Below are positions 24,218 through 31,791 of a stretch of 64,000 nucleotides of DNA, in pieces. Below the pieces are notes generated by a model. That model had not been told where the DNA came from. It made no database searches and was given only the letters and a program-made list of their open reading frames with translations. Position 1 is the stretch's first letter, and every line of letters begins with the position of its first letter. The translations under genes were made by a program, and so were the position numbers. The stretch is from DATILI01 sp035476635 (GTDB lineage: Bacteria; Pseudomonadota; Gammaproteobacteria; Burkholderiales; Burkholderiaceae_C), in NCBI GenBank assembly GCA_035476635.1, contig DATILI010000168.1, forward strand, positions 163,596 through 227,595. Direction: 5' to 3'.

Positions 24218-24352
24218 CGGAGCATGCCCGGCGGAGTCTCCAGGGTTCGCCGGCCGCACCCCGTCTTACATGCCCGCCACGTTTGTGATGAAATCCTGGA
24301 TCTCAGCCAGGTTGTAAGCCCGCAAATGAACGGGATCCATCGGAGACACGGC

Positions 24353-25303
24353 ATGAAATGCGCGACCCACGACACCCTTGGCATGCCACTGCGCCAGCAG
24401 GTCAGGCATTGGCAGGACGCGACCGACCATTATTTTGGTCCCCTGCAGGCGCAGGCGTTCTGCGACGGGCCGTTCGACGCTCGCCTGAGCGCCTGCGAGG
24501 CGGGCTCGTTGCGGCTCCTCACGATCGACGCGCCCGCCCACCGCGTCATGCGCGATCACGCGGCCAGCGATCCGCGTCACGACAGCTTCAAGCTATTGCT
24601 GCAACTGGAAGGCATGAGCGAGATTCGTCAACGTGACGCGAGTTTCAGCCTGCGGCCGGGCGACTGGAGCTTGTACGACCCGCGCGTGCCGTACACCATC
24701 ACCTCGCGCGAGTCGATCCGCCATCTCGTGGTGCAGATTCCGCGCGAGAAGCTGGGTCACCTGCCCGTCGGTTCGCTGCACACCTGCGAAGCGGACGCGC
24801 CGGAACTGGTGGCCTTGTACCAGGTGCTGTCTTCCTTCCTCGGCGCGCTGGCGGCGCAGTTGCGCTCGTTGCCCGATGCCGTCGGCGCCCCGCTCTCCGA
24901 AACCACACTGGGTCTGCTGGCGCAAGCACTACAGGCGCAGCGCGGCGAAGCGCCTGAGCGCACTCCGCTGCCTGAAGTGATGCGCGCCCGGGTCAGGCAG
25001 TACATCCACAGCCACCTGGCCGATCCCGATCTCACGGTGGAGCGCATCGCACAGGACATGCGCTGCTCCAAGCGCTACCTGCACGCGCTCTTTCAGGGCG
25101 AAGCCCGTACCCTGGATCGGCAGATCTGGCTGTCGAGGCTCGAGCGCTGCAGGCAAGCTCTGGTTGCCGCCGACGCATCGGCGATCTCGATCTCGGGGCT
25201 GGCCTACCGCTGGGGCTTCAACAGCAACGCGCATTTTTGCCGCCTTTTCAAGCGCGAGTTCGACACCACACCGAGCGAGTTTCTCAAGCGCGGTGTGCAC
25301 TAG
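24353..25303 (+). CDS. AraC family transcriptional regulator
   Basis: This 316-residue regulator has an N-terminal AraC-binding-like domain with SLRPGDWSLYDPRVPYTI and a C-terminal double helix-turn-helix with LTVERIAQDMRCSKRYLHALFQ and GLAYRWGFNSNAHFCRLFKREFDTTPSEF. The ATG at 24353 is preferred because GGAGACAC lies upstream; an in-frame start at 24224 would add 43 residues without family similarity. It is not closely related to the two AraC paralogues on its left. Its target is unclear; the adjacent DsbA-like gene is a candidate. Confidence 0.92.
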   Translation: MKCATHDTLGMPLRQQVRHWQDATDHYFGPLQAQAFCDGPFDARLSACEAGSLRLLTIDAPAHRVMRDHAASDPRHDSFKLLLQLEGMSEIRQRDASFSLRPGDWSLYDPRVPYTITSRESIRHLVVQIPREKLGHLPVGSLHTCEADAPELVALYQVLSSFLGALAAQLRSLPDAVGAPLSETTLGLLAQALQAQRGEAPERTPLPEVMRARVRQYIHSHLADPDLTVERIAQDMRCSKRYLHALFQGEARTLDRQIWLSRLERCRQALVAADASAISISGLAYRWGFNSNAHFCRLFKREFDTTPSEFLKRGVH

Positions 25304-25320
25304 CCAATGAAAAGCTTTCG

Positions 25321-25563
25321 ATGATCGATCTTCGTCACGTCCTGGTTCATATGCGCGCGGGTCGCTGGATCGAGGCGCACAACCTCGTGCAAAGCGATGA
25401 TTCCGATTCGCCGCAAGCTGCCTGGCTGCACGGCATCCTGCATATTCAAGAGGGCGACCTGGAAGATGCCGAGTACTGGTATGGCAAGGCCAACCGGAAC
25501 TTCCGCAGCCGCGGGACGCTCGATGAAGAGCTCGGACGCTTCGAGGCGGAATTGGCGGCCTAG
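25321..25563 (+). CDS. Small conserved TPR-like protein
   Basis: This 80-residue protein, MIDLRHVLVHMRAGRW at its start, is mostly helical. It contains a repeat-like pair of helices (GRWIEAHNLVQ and GDLEDAEYWYGKANRNF) with tetratricopeptide character. It lies 17 bases after the AraC stop. Similar small proteins occur in Burkholderiales genomes, but no function is known to me. Confidence 0.7.
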   Translation: MIDLRHVLVHMRAGRWIEAHNLVQSDDSDSPQAAWLHGILHIQEGDLEDAEYWYGKANRNFRSRGTLDEELGRFEAELAA

Positions 25564-25679
25564 CACCCGGATGCAGGCCTGGGCATTGCACCGTAGGGGA
25601 AATAAAGCAATGAGCCTCCGGGGTGCGCGGACCGTCCGTGCGCCCACCCGGGGGCGGAGCGCACAATACCTATCTACCG

Positions 25680-26672
25680 ATGCAGACCGCCAAGCCCACC
25701 AATCTCAGGCTAGATCTCACTTCTGACCTCCAGAAATGGCGCACCTTTTTGGCCATTGCTGAACTAGGCAGCCTGACGCGCGCGGCATTGTTCCTCGACA
25801 GCAACCAGTCACTGCTGAGCCGCCAACTAAATGCACTCGAACGGGAATGCAGCGCCCGGCTGTTCAATCGAACGGGCCGCGGAGTGGCGCTGACCGATAT
25901 CGGCCAGCGCGTGTTCCCGCACGTCAAGGCGCTGCTGACCGATGCCGAGCAATTGGAACTGGAAATCCGCGGCGAGGCGCGCGAGCCGACAGGTCGGGTG
26001 ACCATTGGCTCGCTGCCCTCGATCACCAATCCCATCGTCGGGCGCCTTTTCCAGCAGCTGCGCAGACGTCATCCAGCGATACAGTTGAAAATTCTGGAGG
26101 GCTCCAGCGGACAGGTAGAGGAATGGATGGCGGACGCGCGCATCGACATTGCGATCCTTTACCGCTATGGAAAAATCCTGCCGACGCACGAACAACACCT
26201 TGCCACGGTGGACAGCTACCTGATCGGGGCGGACGGCGACAAGCTCACGGCGGCGCAAGAGATTCCCTTCAGCGCGCTCAATGGACTCCCCTTCATCCTG
26301 CCCGGCGCGCCTAATGGCCTGCGCACCGCCTTGGATGCCACGGCGCGCCAGGAGCACATCACGCTCACGCCGGTCATAGAGGCGGACTCGCTGCCGTTGA
26401 TGCGATCCACGGTGGCCGAGGCGCGGCTCTATACGGTTCTGCCGATCCACGCCGTCTGGACCGAGGTGAAAGAGGGCCGCCTGCAAGCCGCGAAGATCGT
26501 TTCTCCCGCGCTGCAGCGAACCGTGTCCATGGAGCTCACGCGCACCAAGGGCCCGGCGAAGGCGGTGCAGGCCGTGGCCAACGAAATCGTTGCCATCGTC
26601 GAAGAAGCCGCCGCCAGCGGAATGTGGCGCGCTGGAGATGTGGCCCAAGGCGACATGCCGGTTCGCGCATAG
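25680..26672 (+). CDS. LysR family transcriptional regulator
   Basis: This 330-residue LysR regulator has the winged helix-turn-helix at about 18-75 (WRTFLAIAELGSLTRAALFL, SLLSRQLNALEREC) and an effector domain with GSLPSITNPIVGRLFQQLRRRHP. The ATG at 25680 starts the family alignment, with a short N-terminal extension. The palindrome GCATAG-N3-CTATGC and its near copies occur at this gene's 3' end, before the leftward TctC gene and before the enoyl-CoA hydratase remnant, so it is the likely regulator of those units. Confidence 0.93.
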   Translation: MQTAKPTNLRLDLTSDLQKWRTFLAIAELGSLTRAALFLDSNQSLLSRQLNALERECSARLFNRTGRGVALTDIGQRVFPHVKALLTDAEQLELEIRGEAREPTGRVTIGSLPSITNPIVGRLFQQLRRRHPAIQLKILEGSSGQVEEWMADARIDIAILYRYGKILPTHEQHLATVDSYLIGADGDKLTAAQEIPFSALNGLPFILPGAPNGLRTALDATARQEHITLTPVIEADSLPLMRSTVAEARLYTVLPIHAVWTEVKEGRLQAAKIVSPALQRTVSMELTRTKGPAKAVQAVANEIVAIVEEAAASGMWRAGDVAQGDMPVRA

Positions 26673-26681
26673 CAGCCTTGC
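26667..26681. promoter_or_regulatory. LysR-box-like palindrome copy 1
   Basis: GCATAGCAGCCTTGC matches the perfect palindrome GCATAGCAGCTATGC (minus strand of 30315-30329) at 13 of 15 positions. It overlaps the LysR stop codon and lies about 50 bases before the carboxymuconolactone-decarboxylase-like remnant. Confidence 0.4.
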
Positions 26682-26717
26682 CAGTGCCTGGGAGCGGCGC
26701 GCAGCAAGCTTGCCGCC

Positions 26718-26828
26718 ATTCCACGCATCTCACTGCCCACACCGGAAACCATGACGCCCGAGCAACGGGCGGTGTACGACCGGATCGTCTCCGGCCCACG
26801 CGGCAAGATCCAGGGGCCTTTGCGCGCC
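26718..26828 (+). pseudogene. N-terminal remnant of a carboxymuconolactone decarboxylase family gene
   Basis: The frame reads PRISLPTPETMTPEQRAVYD and then RIVSGPRGKIQGPLRA, the conserved start of carboxymuconolactone-decarboxylase/AhpD-like proteins, where PRGxxQGPL precedes the active-site helices. Similarity ends after about 37 residues, just before the end of the opposite-strand hydro-lyase gene; the active-site Cys helix is absent. This is the breakpoint of a deletion. Confidence 0.68.
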
Positions 26829-26856
26829 TATGTTTGTGCGCCTGCTGACGTCGCGC

Positions 26857-27477
26857 TCACGCTGAACGCGCCGCGTCGAGTTGCGCCAGGATGGCCGGCA
26901 GCCGTTCCTGGGCGGCGGCTTGCTCCTCGTCGTAAAGGCTCCGGCCGTGGGCATCGATGCCGACCGTGGCGGGGCCCAGCCCCTTCACCTTCAGGCGCAC
27001 CAAACGGTAATGCGGGAGCATGTCGCTCCAGCCCACCTCGACGACTTCCTGGATCGCCTGCGACAGCAGCGTGCAGCCGCCCCCCAGAAAGGACAGATAG
27101 ACGCAGCCGGCTGCCTGCAGTGCCTGCGCACAGTGCCGGTCCAGCCCGCCCTTGCCGCCCACCGCATGCCAGCGGAAGGACTCCACCAGCCGCGGCATAT
27201 AGGGGTTGAAGCGGGTGCTGGTGGTGGGATTGAGGTAGAGCACCTCGAAGCGCCCGTCAACCTCGCGGCTGAAGCTGCCCAGGTGAAACACCGAGGCTTC
27301 CTGCAAATTCATCGGCAGCGGCTCCCCGCTGTCCAGGCACTTCAGCAGGCGCTGGTGCGTGGGAAGGCCGGCCGTGATGACAATCTCGCCATCGAGGACA
27401 ACGAGGTCACCGGCGTTCAAGCTGCGTGCATGAGCCTCGCTGAGCGGAAAGTTCAGGCGGTGGGTCTGGATCGCCAT
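26857..27477 (-). CDS. Class I fumarase/tartrate dehydratase-type hydro-lyase, beta subunit
   Basis: This 206-residue protein matches the C-terminal (beta) domain of iron-sulfur hydro-lyases such as FumA and L-tartrate dehydratase. Segments include LNAGDLVVLDGEIVITAGLPTHQRLL, NPTTSTRFNPYMPRLVE and GGKGGLDRHCAQAL, followed by WSDMLPHYRLVRLKVKGLGPATVGIDAHG. The start at 27477 lies two bases after the alpha stop, so the subunits are co-translated. The pair hydrates or dehydrates a C4-type hydroxy diacid. Confidence 0.93.
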   Translation of the reverse strand: MAIQTHRLNFPLSEAHARSLNAGDLVVLDGEIVITAGLPTHQRLLKCLDSGEPLPMNLQEASVFHLGSFSREVDGRFEVLYLNPTTSTRFNPYMPRLVESFRWHAVGGKGGLDRHCAQALQAAGCVYLSFLGGGCTLLSQAIQEVVEVGWSDMLPHYRLVRLKVKGLGPATVGIDAHGRSLYDEEQAAAQERLPAILAQLDAARSA

Positions 27478-27479
27478 GG

Positions 27480-28349
27480 TCACTCCACGATCTCGACGCG
27501 GCCGTCGTTGAACAGGCGCGCGCGCGTGCGGCGGTTGATCCAGCAGTTGAAGGCCACGGCGACCGGCGTGAAGCCATGGCCGGCGCAGTAATTCACGTGC
27601 ACGGCCAGCGCCGTGCTGTCGCCGCCGGTTCCCATCGGGCCGAAGCCGGTCAGGTTGACGGCATCCACCAGCCGCCGCTCCATGTCCGCCACCATTTTCT
27701 CGGGATGCACTTCGCCGATCGGGCGCAGCGTTGCCTCTTTCGCCATCTTGGCCGCGTAGTCGAACGTGCCGCCGATGCCCACCCCGATCACGACCGGGGG
27801 GCAGGGTTGCGAACCCGCTTTGATGACGGTGTCGAGGACAAATTTCTCGATGGTCTTCAGGTCGGGAAAACTGAAGATTTCCAGCGCGGCCCAACGGCCG
27901 GAGCCCAGCGCCTTGGGGGAGCAGGTGATATCGACGTAGTCGCAGTCATCCACCAGGTCGAAGGTGACGATCGGCATGCCCTTGCCGCGGTAGCCGCGCT
28001 CCAGCGTCAGCGGATGGGTCACGTGGGGCAGCAGCGGCGGCTCAATGGTCTCCACCAGCTCGGCGAAGCCGTCGGTGATGGCCTGGCGCACGCTGCCGCT
28101 GAACTGCGATTGCGTTCCCACCTTGACGAAGAACACCGGCACGCCTGCATCCGAGCAGATGAAATGGTTGGCCTTGGCGGCCGCCGCCGCGCTTTGCAGC
28201 ATGATGCGCAGCGTATGGCGGGCCGTTTCATTGCGCTCGCGCGCGTCGGCCTGGCGCAGCGCCGCCTCAGTGTCGCTGGGAATGCCGCGCAGCGATCGGT
28301 CGTAGAGCTGCGCGGTGACGCTCTTGATGGTTTCGTAGCTGATGGCCAT
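27480..28349 (-). CDS. Class I fumarase/tartrate dehydratase-type hydro-lyase, alpha subunit
   Basis: This 289-residue subunit carries the [4Fe-4S] cluster. Cys65 lies in FICSDAGVPVFFVKVG, and further candidate cluster Cys residues are in DITCSPKALGSGR and HVNYCAGHGF. The glycine-rich VIGVGIGGTFDYAAKMAKEA and the C-terminal GPMGTGGDSTALAVHV are family hallmarks. It follows the TctC gene by 11 bases, so a dicarboxylate taken up by a partner of that receptor may be its substrate; fumarate, mesaconate or tartrate analogues are all possible. Confidence 0.93.
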   Translation of the reverse strand: MAISYETIKSVTAQLYDRSLRGIPSDTEAALRQADARERNETARHTLRIMLQSAAAAAKANHFICSDAGVPVFFVKVGTQSQFSGSVRQAITDGFAELVETIEPPLLPHVTHPLTLERGYRGKGMPIVTFDLVDDCDYVDITCSPKALGSGRWAALEIFSFPDLKTIEKFVLDTVIKAGSQPCPPVVIGVGIGGTFDYAAKMAKEATLRPIGEVHPEKMVADMERRLVDAVNLTGFGPMGTGGDSTALAVHVNYCAGHGFTPVAVAFNCWINRRTRARLFNDGRVEIVE

Positions 28350-28360
28350 GCGCGCAGCCT

Positions 28361-29329
28361 TCAGTCCATCCTCACGCCGGCTGCCTTGGCCAGCGCCGTC
28401 CAGCGGGTGGATTCGGACTGGATGAAAGCGCCGAATTCCTGCGAGCTGCCGCCGTTGGACTGCAGCCCCTGGGCTGCAAAGAACGCCTTCGCGTCCGGCG
28501 AGGCGAGCACGGCGTTGACTGCCTTGTTCAGTTTTGCGATGACGGCCGGTGGCGTCTTCGCCGGCGCCAGCAGGCCGTACCAGGTCGAGACAAGCACGCC
28601 CTTCTGGCCGGCTTCGGCTGTAGTCGGTACTTCCGCCAGAGCGGCCTCGCGGTCCGGCGTGCCGATCGCCAGCGCCTTCAGCTTGCCGCTGCGCAGGAAT
28701 GGCAGGACCACCGGCGCATCCGCGAACATCACGTCCACCGTGGCGGCCATGACGTCCGTGAGAGCAGGGGCGGCGCCCTTGTAGGGGACGTGGATCATGT
28801 CGATGCCGGCCTCACGCTTGAGCAGTTCCGAACCCAGATGGGTGGTGGTCCCCGGGCCGGCGCTGGCGAAGCTGACCTTGCCGGGGTTGGCCTTGGCGTA
28901 CGCGACCAGGCCGGCCAGGTTTTGATGGCGCGAGCCGGCTGCCGTCACCAGCACGGTGGGTGCCGTCGCGACCCGCACCACCGGCGCCAGATCGTCGCGC
29001 GGGTTGTACGGCACCTTCTCGGCAATGTAGGGCGAGATGGCGATGGCCCCGACCGATGAGAACAGCAGCGTGTACCCATCGGCGGGCGCCGACGTCACTG
29101 CCTGCGTGCCCAGAATGCCACCGGCGCCGCCCTTGTTGTCCACCACCACCTGCTGGCCGAGCGCCGCGCCCAGCTTGATGCCCAGCCACCGGGCCTGGAG
29201 GTCGGCGGGGCCGCCGGCCGCGAACGGCACGACCAGGCGGATGGGCTTGGTCGGAAAATCCTGGGCCGGGATGCTTTGGCCGAATGCTGCGATCGCCAAT
29301 ACCGCCAGCGCTTTGAACAGGGTCTTCAT
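28361..29329 (-). CDS. TctC/Bug family periplasmic substrate-binding protein
   Basis: This 322-residue receptor has a signal peptide ending SIPAQ, then DFPTKPIRLVVPFAAGGPAD, the Bug family start. Further segments are GGAGGILGTQAVTSAPADGYTLLF and STWYGLLAPAKTPP. It is the first gene of a three-gene unit with the hydro-lyase subunits. A LysR-box-like palindrome lies 74 bases upstream of its start at 29329. No TctAB genes are present. Confidence 0.95.
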   Translation of the reverse strand: MKTLFKALAVLAIAAFGQSIPAQDFPTKPIRLVVPFAAGGPADLQARWLGIKLGAALGQQVVVDNKGGAGGILGTQAVTSAPADGYTLLFSSVGAIAISPYIAEKVPYNPRDDLAPVVRVATAPTVLVTAAGSRHQNLAGLVAYAKANPGKVSFASAGPGTTTHLGSELLKREAGIDMIHVPYKGAAPALTDVMAATVDVMFADAPVVLPFLRSGKLKALAIGTPDREAALAEVPTTAEAGQKGVLVSTWYGLLAPAKTPPAVIAKLNKAVNAVLASPDAKAFFAAQGLQSNGGSSQEFGAFIQSESTRWTALAKAAGVRMD

Positions 29330-29402
29330 GCTTGTCTCCAATAAGTGCTTTTCATGCCAGCGATTCTGGGCGGCCGGGCCTCGGGGAGGAACCACCGCCA
29401 GG

Positions 29403-29417
29403 TAATAGCTGCTATGC
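29403..29417. promoter_or_regulatory. LysR-box-like palindrome copy 2
   Basis: On the minus strand GCATAGCAGCTATTA matches the palindrome GCATAGCAGCTATGC at 13 of 15 positions. It is 74 bases upstream of the TctC start, a usual distance for a LysR activation site. Confidence 0.5.
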
Positions 29418-29704
29418 GGTTCGGGCGGCGTAGACCTCGGGATTGACGAGTACTGACGGTTTCTCACCCCTCAGCGCCGCCACCCCGCTGGATGCCGCCG
29501 CCATCGCCACCCCTTCCATCGCCTCGCGCGAAAAGCTCGCCATGTGGGTAGTCACGAGGATGCCCGGCACGCCGAAGTCGGCCTGGGTGCGAGCGCCTCG
29601 TCCAGGCTCACGAATTCGATGCCATGCTCCTTCGCGAAGGCGTCGTCGTGTCGCCTGTCGACCGCCAGGATGCGCATGTCGAAGCCCTTGGCCCGCGCTG
29701 GGCC
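29412..29704 (-). pseudogene. Remnant of a D-2-hydroxyacid dehydrogenase gene
   Basis: Two pieces in different frames are recognisable. The first, just after the enoyl-CoA hydratase remnant, reads ARAKGFDMRILAVDRRHDDA and then FAKEHGIEFVSLDEAL, the region after the Rossmann glycine loop of D-2-hydroxyacid dehydrogenases. The second reads FGVPGILVTTHMASFSREAM and ends LVNPEVYAARTA, the C-terminal catalytic His region. The N-terminal half and the middle are missing and a frameshift separates the pieces near 29585. Confidence 0.7.
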
Positions 29705-29709
29705 ATGGC

Positions 29710-30230
29710 TCAACGCCCCGTGAACACCGGCAATCGCTTTTCGGCGAAGGCGCGCTGCGCCTCCTTCGCATCGTCGGTCTTGCCGATCTGCGCCGTCATG
29801 TCCTGCTCGTAGCGGTAACCGTCCCGCAGGCTCATGTCCTCGATCACGTTCAGCGTGTGCTTGCCCATCGGGGTGGAAACCGGGCTCTTGGCGGCGATCG
29901 CGACTGCTATTTCCACCAGGGCCGCCGGCATCAAATCCTCGGGTTCGGTGTAGGCTTCCACGATGCCCAGGCGGTACAACTCCTCGCCGGTGACTCGCAT
30001 GCCGGTCAATGCCATGCGGCGCAGCCGCGAGTGGCTGAACAGGCGCATCGCGTGCCGGCAGCCGCCCGTCAGGATCACGGCCCGATTTCGTCCAGTTCGG
30101 AAATCCGGTCCAGCGCACGGGTCAGCTCGACGTTGAGCGTGGGGGTGAGCGCGTTGACGGGCGGCGCATTCAAGGTATGGATGGCAACGTGTTCGCGCTG
30201 CTCGAAGCCCAGCTGGGTAAGGTCGTCCAT
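29710..30230 (-). pseudogene. Enoyl-CoA hydratase/isomerase pseudogene (frameshift and internal deletion)
   Basis: From an ATG at 30230 the frame reads MDDLTQLGFEQREHVAIHTL then NAPPVNALTPTLNVELTRAL, a crotonase N-terminus, and stops with TGA at 30075. Similarity continues in another frame with AVILTGG joined directly to CRHAMRLFSHSRLRRMALTG and on to an intact C-terminus ending LPVFTGR. Around 90 residues with the oxyanion-hole segments are missing between the two. The gene cannot give an active enzyme. Confidence 0.78.
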
Positions 30231-30314
30231 CAATGTGTCCTGGTTGATGCGGCGATGAACATTCGCCGATTCGGCACTGTAGCGCCAGACCCTGCGCCGG
30301 AGGCGAAACGCGCC

Positions 30315-30329
30315 GCATAGCTGCTATGC
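30315..30329. promoter_or_regulatory. LysR-box-like palindrome copy 3 (perfect)
   Basis: GCATAG-CTG-CTATGC is a perfect inverted repeat with a 3-bp centre. It lies 85 bases upstream of the enoyl-CoA hydratase pseudogene start. Near copies occur before the TctC gene and after the LysR gene, which suggests one regulon. Confidence 0.5.
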
Positions 30330-30368
30330 CTAGCCAAGCGCGGGGTGCACTGAACTACCGCGACGACA

Positions 30369-31073
30369 TCACGCCGCGAGATAGCTGCTGTGCAGGATCT
30401 CCGGTTGTTCGCGCAAGGTCTGGGCCGGGCCGCCGAACGCCAAGCGGCCGCGTTCGAGCACATAGGCCTGCTGCGAAACCGCCAGAGCCACGCTGGTGAA
30501 CTGCTCGATCAGCAGCACGCCCACACCGTCGTTCGCCACTTGCTGCACCAGCGCGACCAGGCGTTTCACGACCGTGGGCGCCAGGCCCAGCGACAGTTCG
30601 TCGAGCGCCAGGTAGCGAGGCCGGGCGATCAGCGCCTGCGCAACGCAGACCATCTGCTTTTGCCCGCCGGAGAGTGAACGGCCCAGCGCGTTCATCTTGT
30701 CCTCGAGTTCCGGCAGCACCGCCAACACGCGATCGATCTCAGACTGCACCTGGCGAGTCGGCCATGCAGTGGCGGCTGCGCGCAGGTTGTCCCGCACCGA
30801 CAAGTCGCCCAGAACGCGGTGCCCCTCGGGCACGACGGCAACGCCGGCCGCGCGAACCGCCTCGGGCCGCTGCCCGTGCAGGGGCGCGCCGTCCAGTTCG
30901 ATGCTGCCCGCCACGATCGGCAAGGCCCCCGCCAAGGCCATCACCATCGTCGACTTGCCTGCACCGTTAGCACCCACCAGCGCGGTGATCTGGCCCGGCG
31001 CAATCTGCAAGGAGATGCCGTGCAGCACGTTCTTGCCGCCGCGTTGCACCACCAGGTTGTTCAGGCTAAGCAT
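30369..31073 (-). CDS. livF: Branched-chain amino acid-type ABC transporter ATPase, LivF class
   Basis: This 234-residue ATPase has Walker A GANGAGKST, the LivF-type signature LSGGQKQMVCVAQAL, Walker B YLALDELSLGLAPT and the switch region LLIEQFTSVAL. The ATG at 31073 (MLSLNNLVVQ) lies seven bases after the LivG stop. It is the last gene of a complete five-gene Liv set. The ligand is probably not an amino acid, given the aldehyde dehydrogenase and GMC oxidoreductase upstream in the same direction. Confidence 0.94.
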   Translation of the reverse strand: MLSLNNLVVQRGGKNVLHGISLQIAPGQITALVGANGAGKSTMVMALAGALPIVAGSIELDGAPLHGQRPEAVRAAGVAVVPEGHRVLGDLSVRDNLRAAATAWPTRQVQSEIDRVLAVLPELEDKMNALGRSLSGGQKQMVCVAQALIARPRYLALDELSLGLAPTVVKRLVALVQQVANDGVGVLLIEQFTSVALAVSQQAYVLERGRLAFGGPAQTLREQPEILHSSYLAA

Positions 31074-31080
31074 GTTGGGT

Positions 31081-31791
31081 TTATTCCTCCGTGCCGAGGT
31101 AGGCGCGGCGCACCGCGGGATCGTCGAGCACATCGTTCGTCGTGCCTAGGGCCAGGCGCTGGCCGAAATCGAGCACCAGCGTCTGCGTGCAGGTCGTCTT
31201 GATCAGGTCCACATCGTGGTCGATCAACAGCACCTGCGCGCCGCAGAAATCCTTGATGCCCAGCAGCGTGCGGCGCAGGTGTGAGGCCTCGTGCTCGGTG
31301 AGTCCGGCGCCGGGCTCATCGAACAGCAACAGGCGGGGCGCGCCCACCAGGGCCTTGGCGACCTCGACCATTCGCCGCTGAAAGAGGTTGAGTTGGGCGC
31401 CGGGTGTCGTCGCCTGGTGGACCAGGCCCACGTAATCGATGGCGCGGCCGACTTCGGCGTTGGCGTGCCGGCGGTCATGCGGCACGTGATCGAGCACGGC
31501 CAGCACGTTGCTCCAGACATCGAGGTCTTCCACCACCTGCTCGGTCTGGAAAGACCGGCGCAACCCGAAGCGCACCCGCTGTGTGGGGGTCAGAGCCAGC
31601 AGGTTCGTTCCGTCCACCTCGATACGGCCGGTGCGCGGCCGCACCAATCCGCTGAGCACGTTCACCAGGGTGGTTTTGCCGGCGCCGTTCGGGCCGATCA
31701 GGCCGCAGACCGGGTGATCGAGGACAGCGTCCAAAGATGCGATGGCCTTGACACCGCCGAACTGCACCGTCAATTCGCTGATCGACATCAT
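31081..31791 (-). CDS. livG: Branched-chain amino acid-type ABC transporter ATPase, LivG class
   Basis: This 236-residue ATPase has Walker A GPNGAGKTT, signature LNLFQRRMVEVAKAL (a divergent LSGGQ) and Walker B LLLFDEPGAGLTEHEA, then VLLIDHDVDLI. LivG proteins normally have LSxGQQR here, so LNLFQRR is unusual. The start is one of two adjacent ATGs at 31791 or 31788 and overlaps the LivM stop. Confidence 0.93.
   Translation of the reverse strand: MMSISELTVQFGGVKAIASLDAVLDHPVCGLIGPNGAGKTTLVNVLSGLVRPRTGRIEVDGTNLLALTPTQRVRFGLRRSFQTEQVVEDLDVWSNVLAVLDHVPHDRRHANAEVGRAIDYVGLVHQATTPGAQLNLFQRRMVEVAKALVGAPRLLLFDEPGAGLTEHEASHLRRTLLGIKDFCGAQVLLIDHDVDLIKTTCTQTLVLDFGQRLALGTTNDVLDDPAVRRAYLGTEE

Noticed and set aside
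24224..24352. 43-residue N-terminal extension of the AraC regulator
   Set aside because: The extension has no similarity to AraC proteins, and a good GGAGAC ribosome site precedes the internal ATG at 24353.
25621..25650. GC-rich hairpin-like sequence before the LysR gene
   Set aside because: The stem has several mismatches and no T-run, and GC-rich imperfect dyads like this are frequent in the window.
30379..30393. Fourth copy of the GCATAG-N3-CTATGC palindrome
   Set aside because: It matches at only 12 of 15 positions and lies inside the conserved LivF C-terminus (HSSYLA), so coding constraint explains it.
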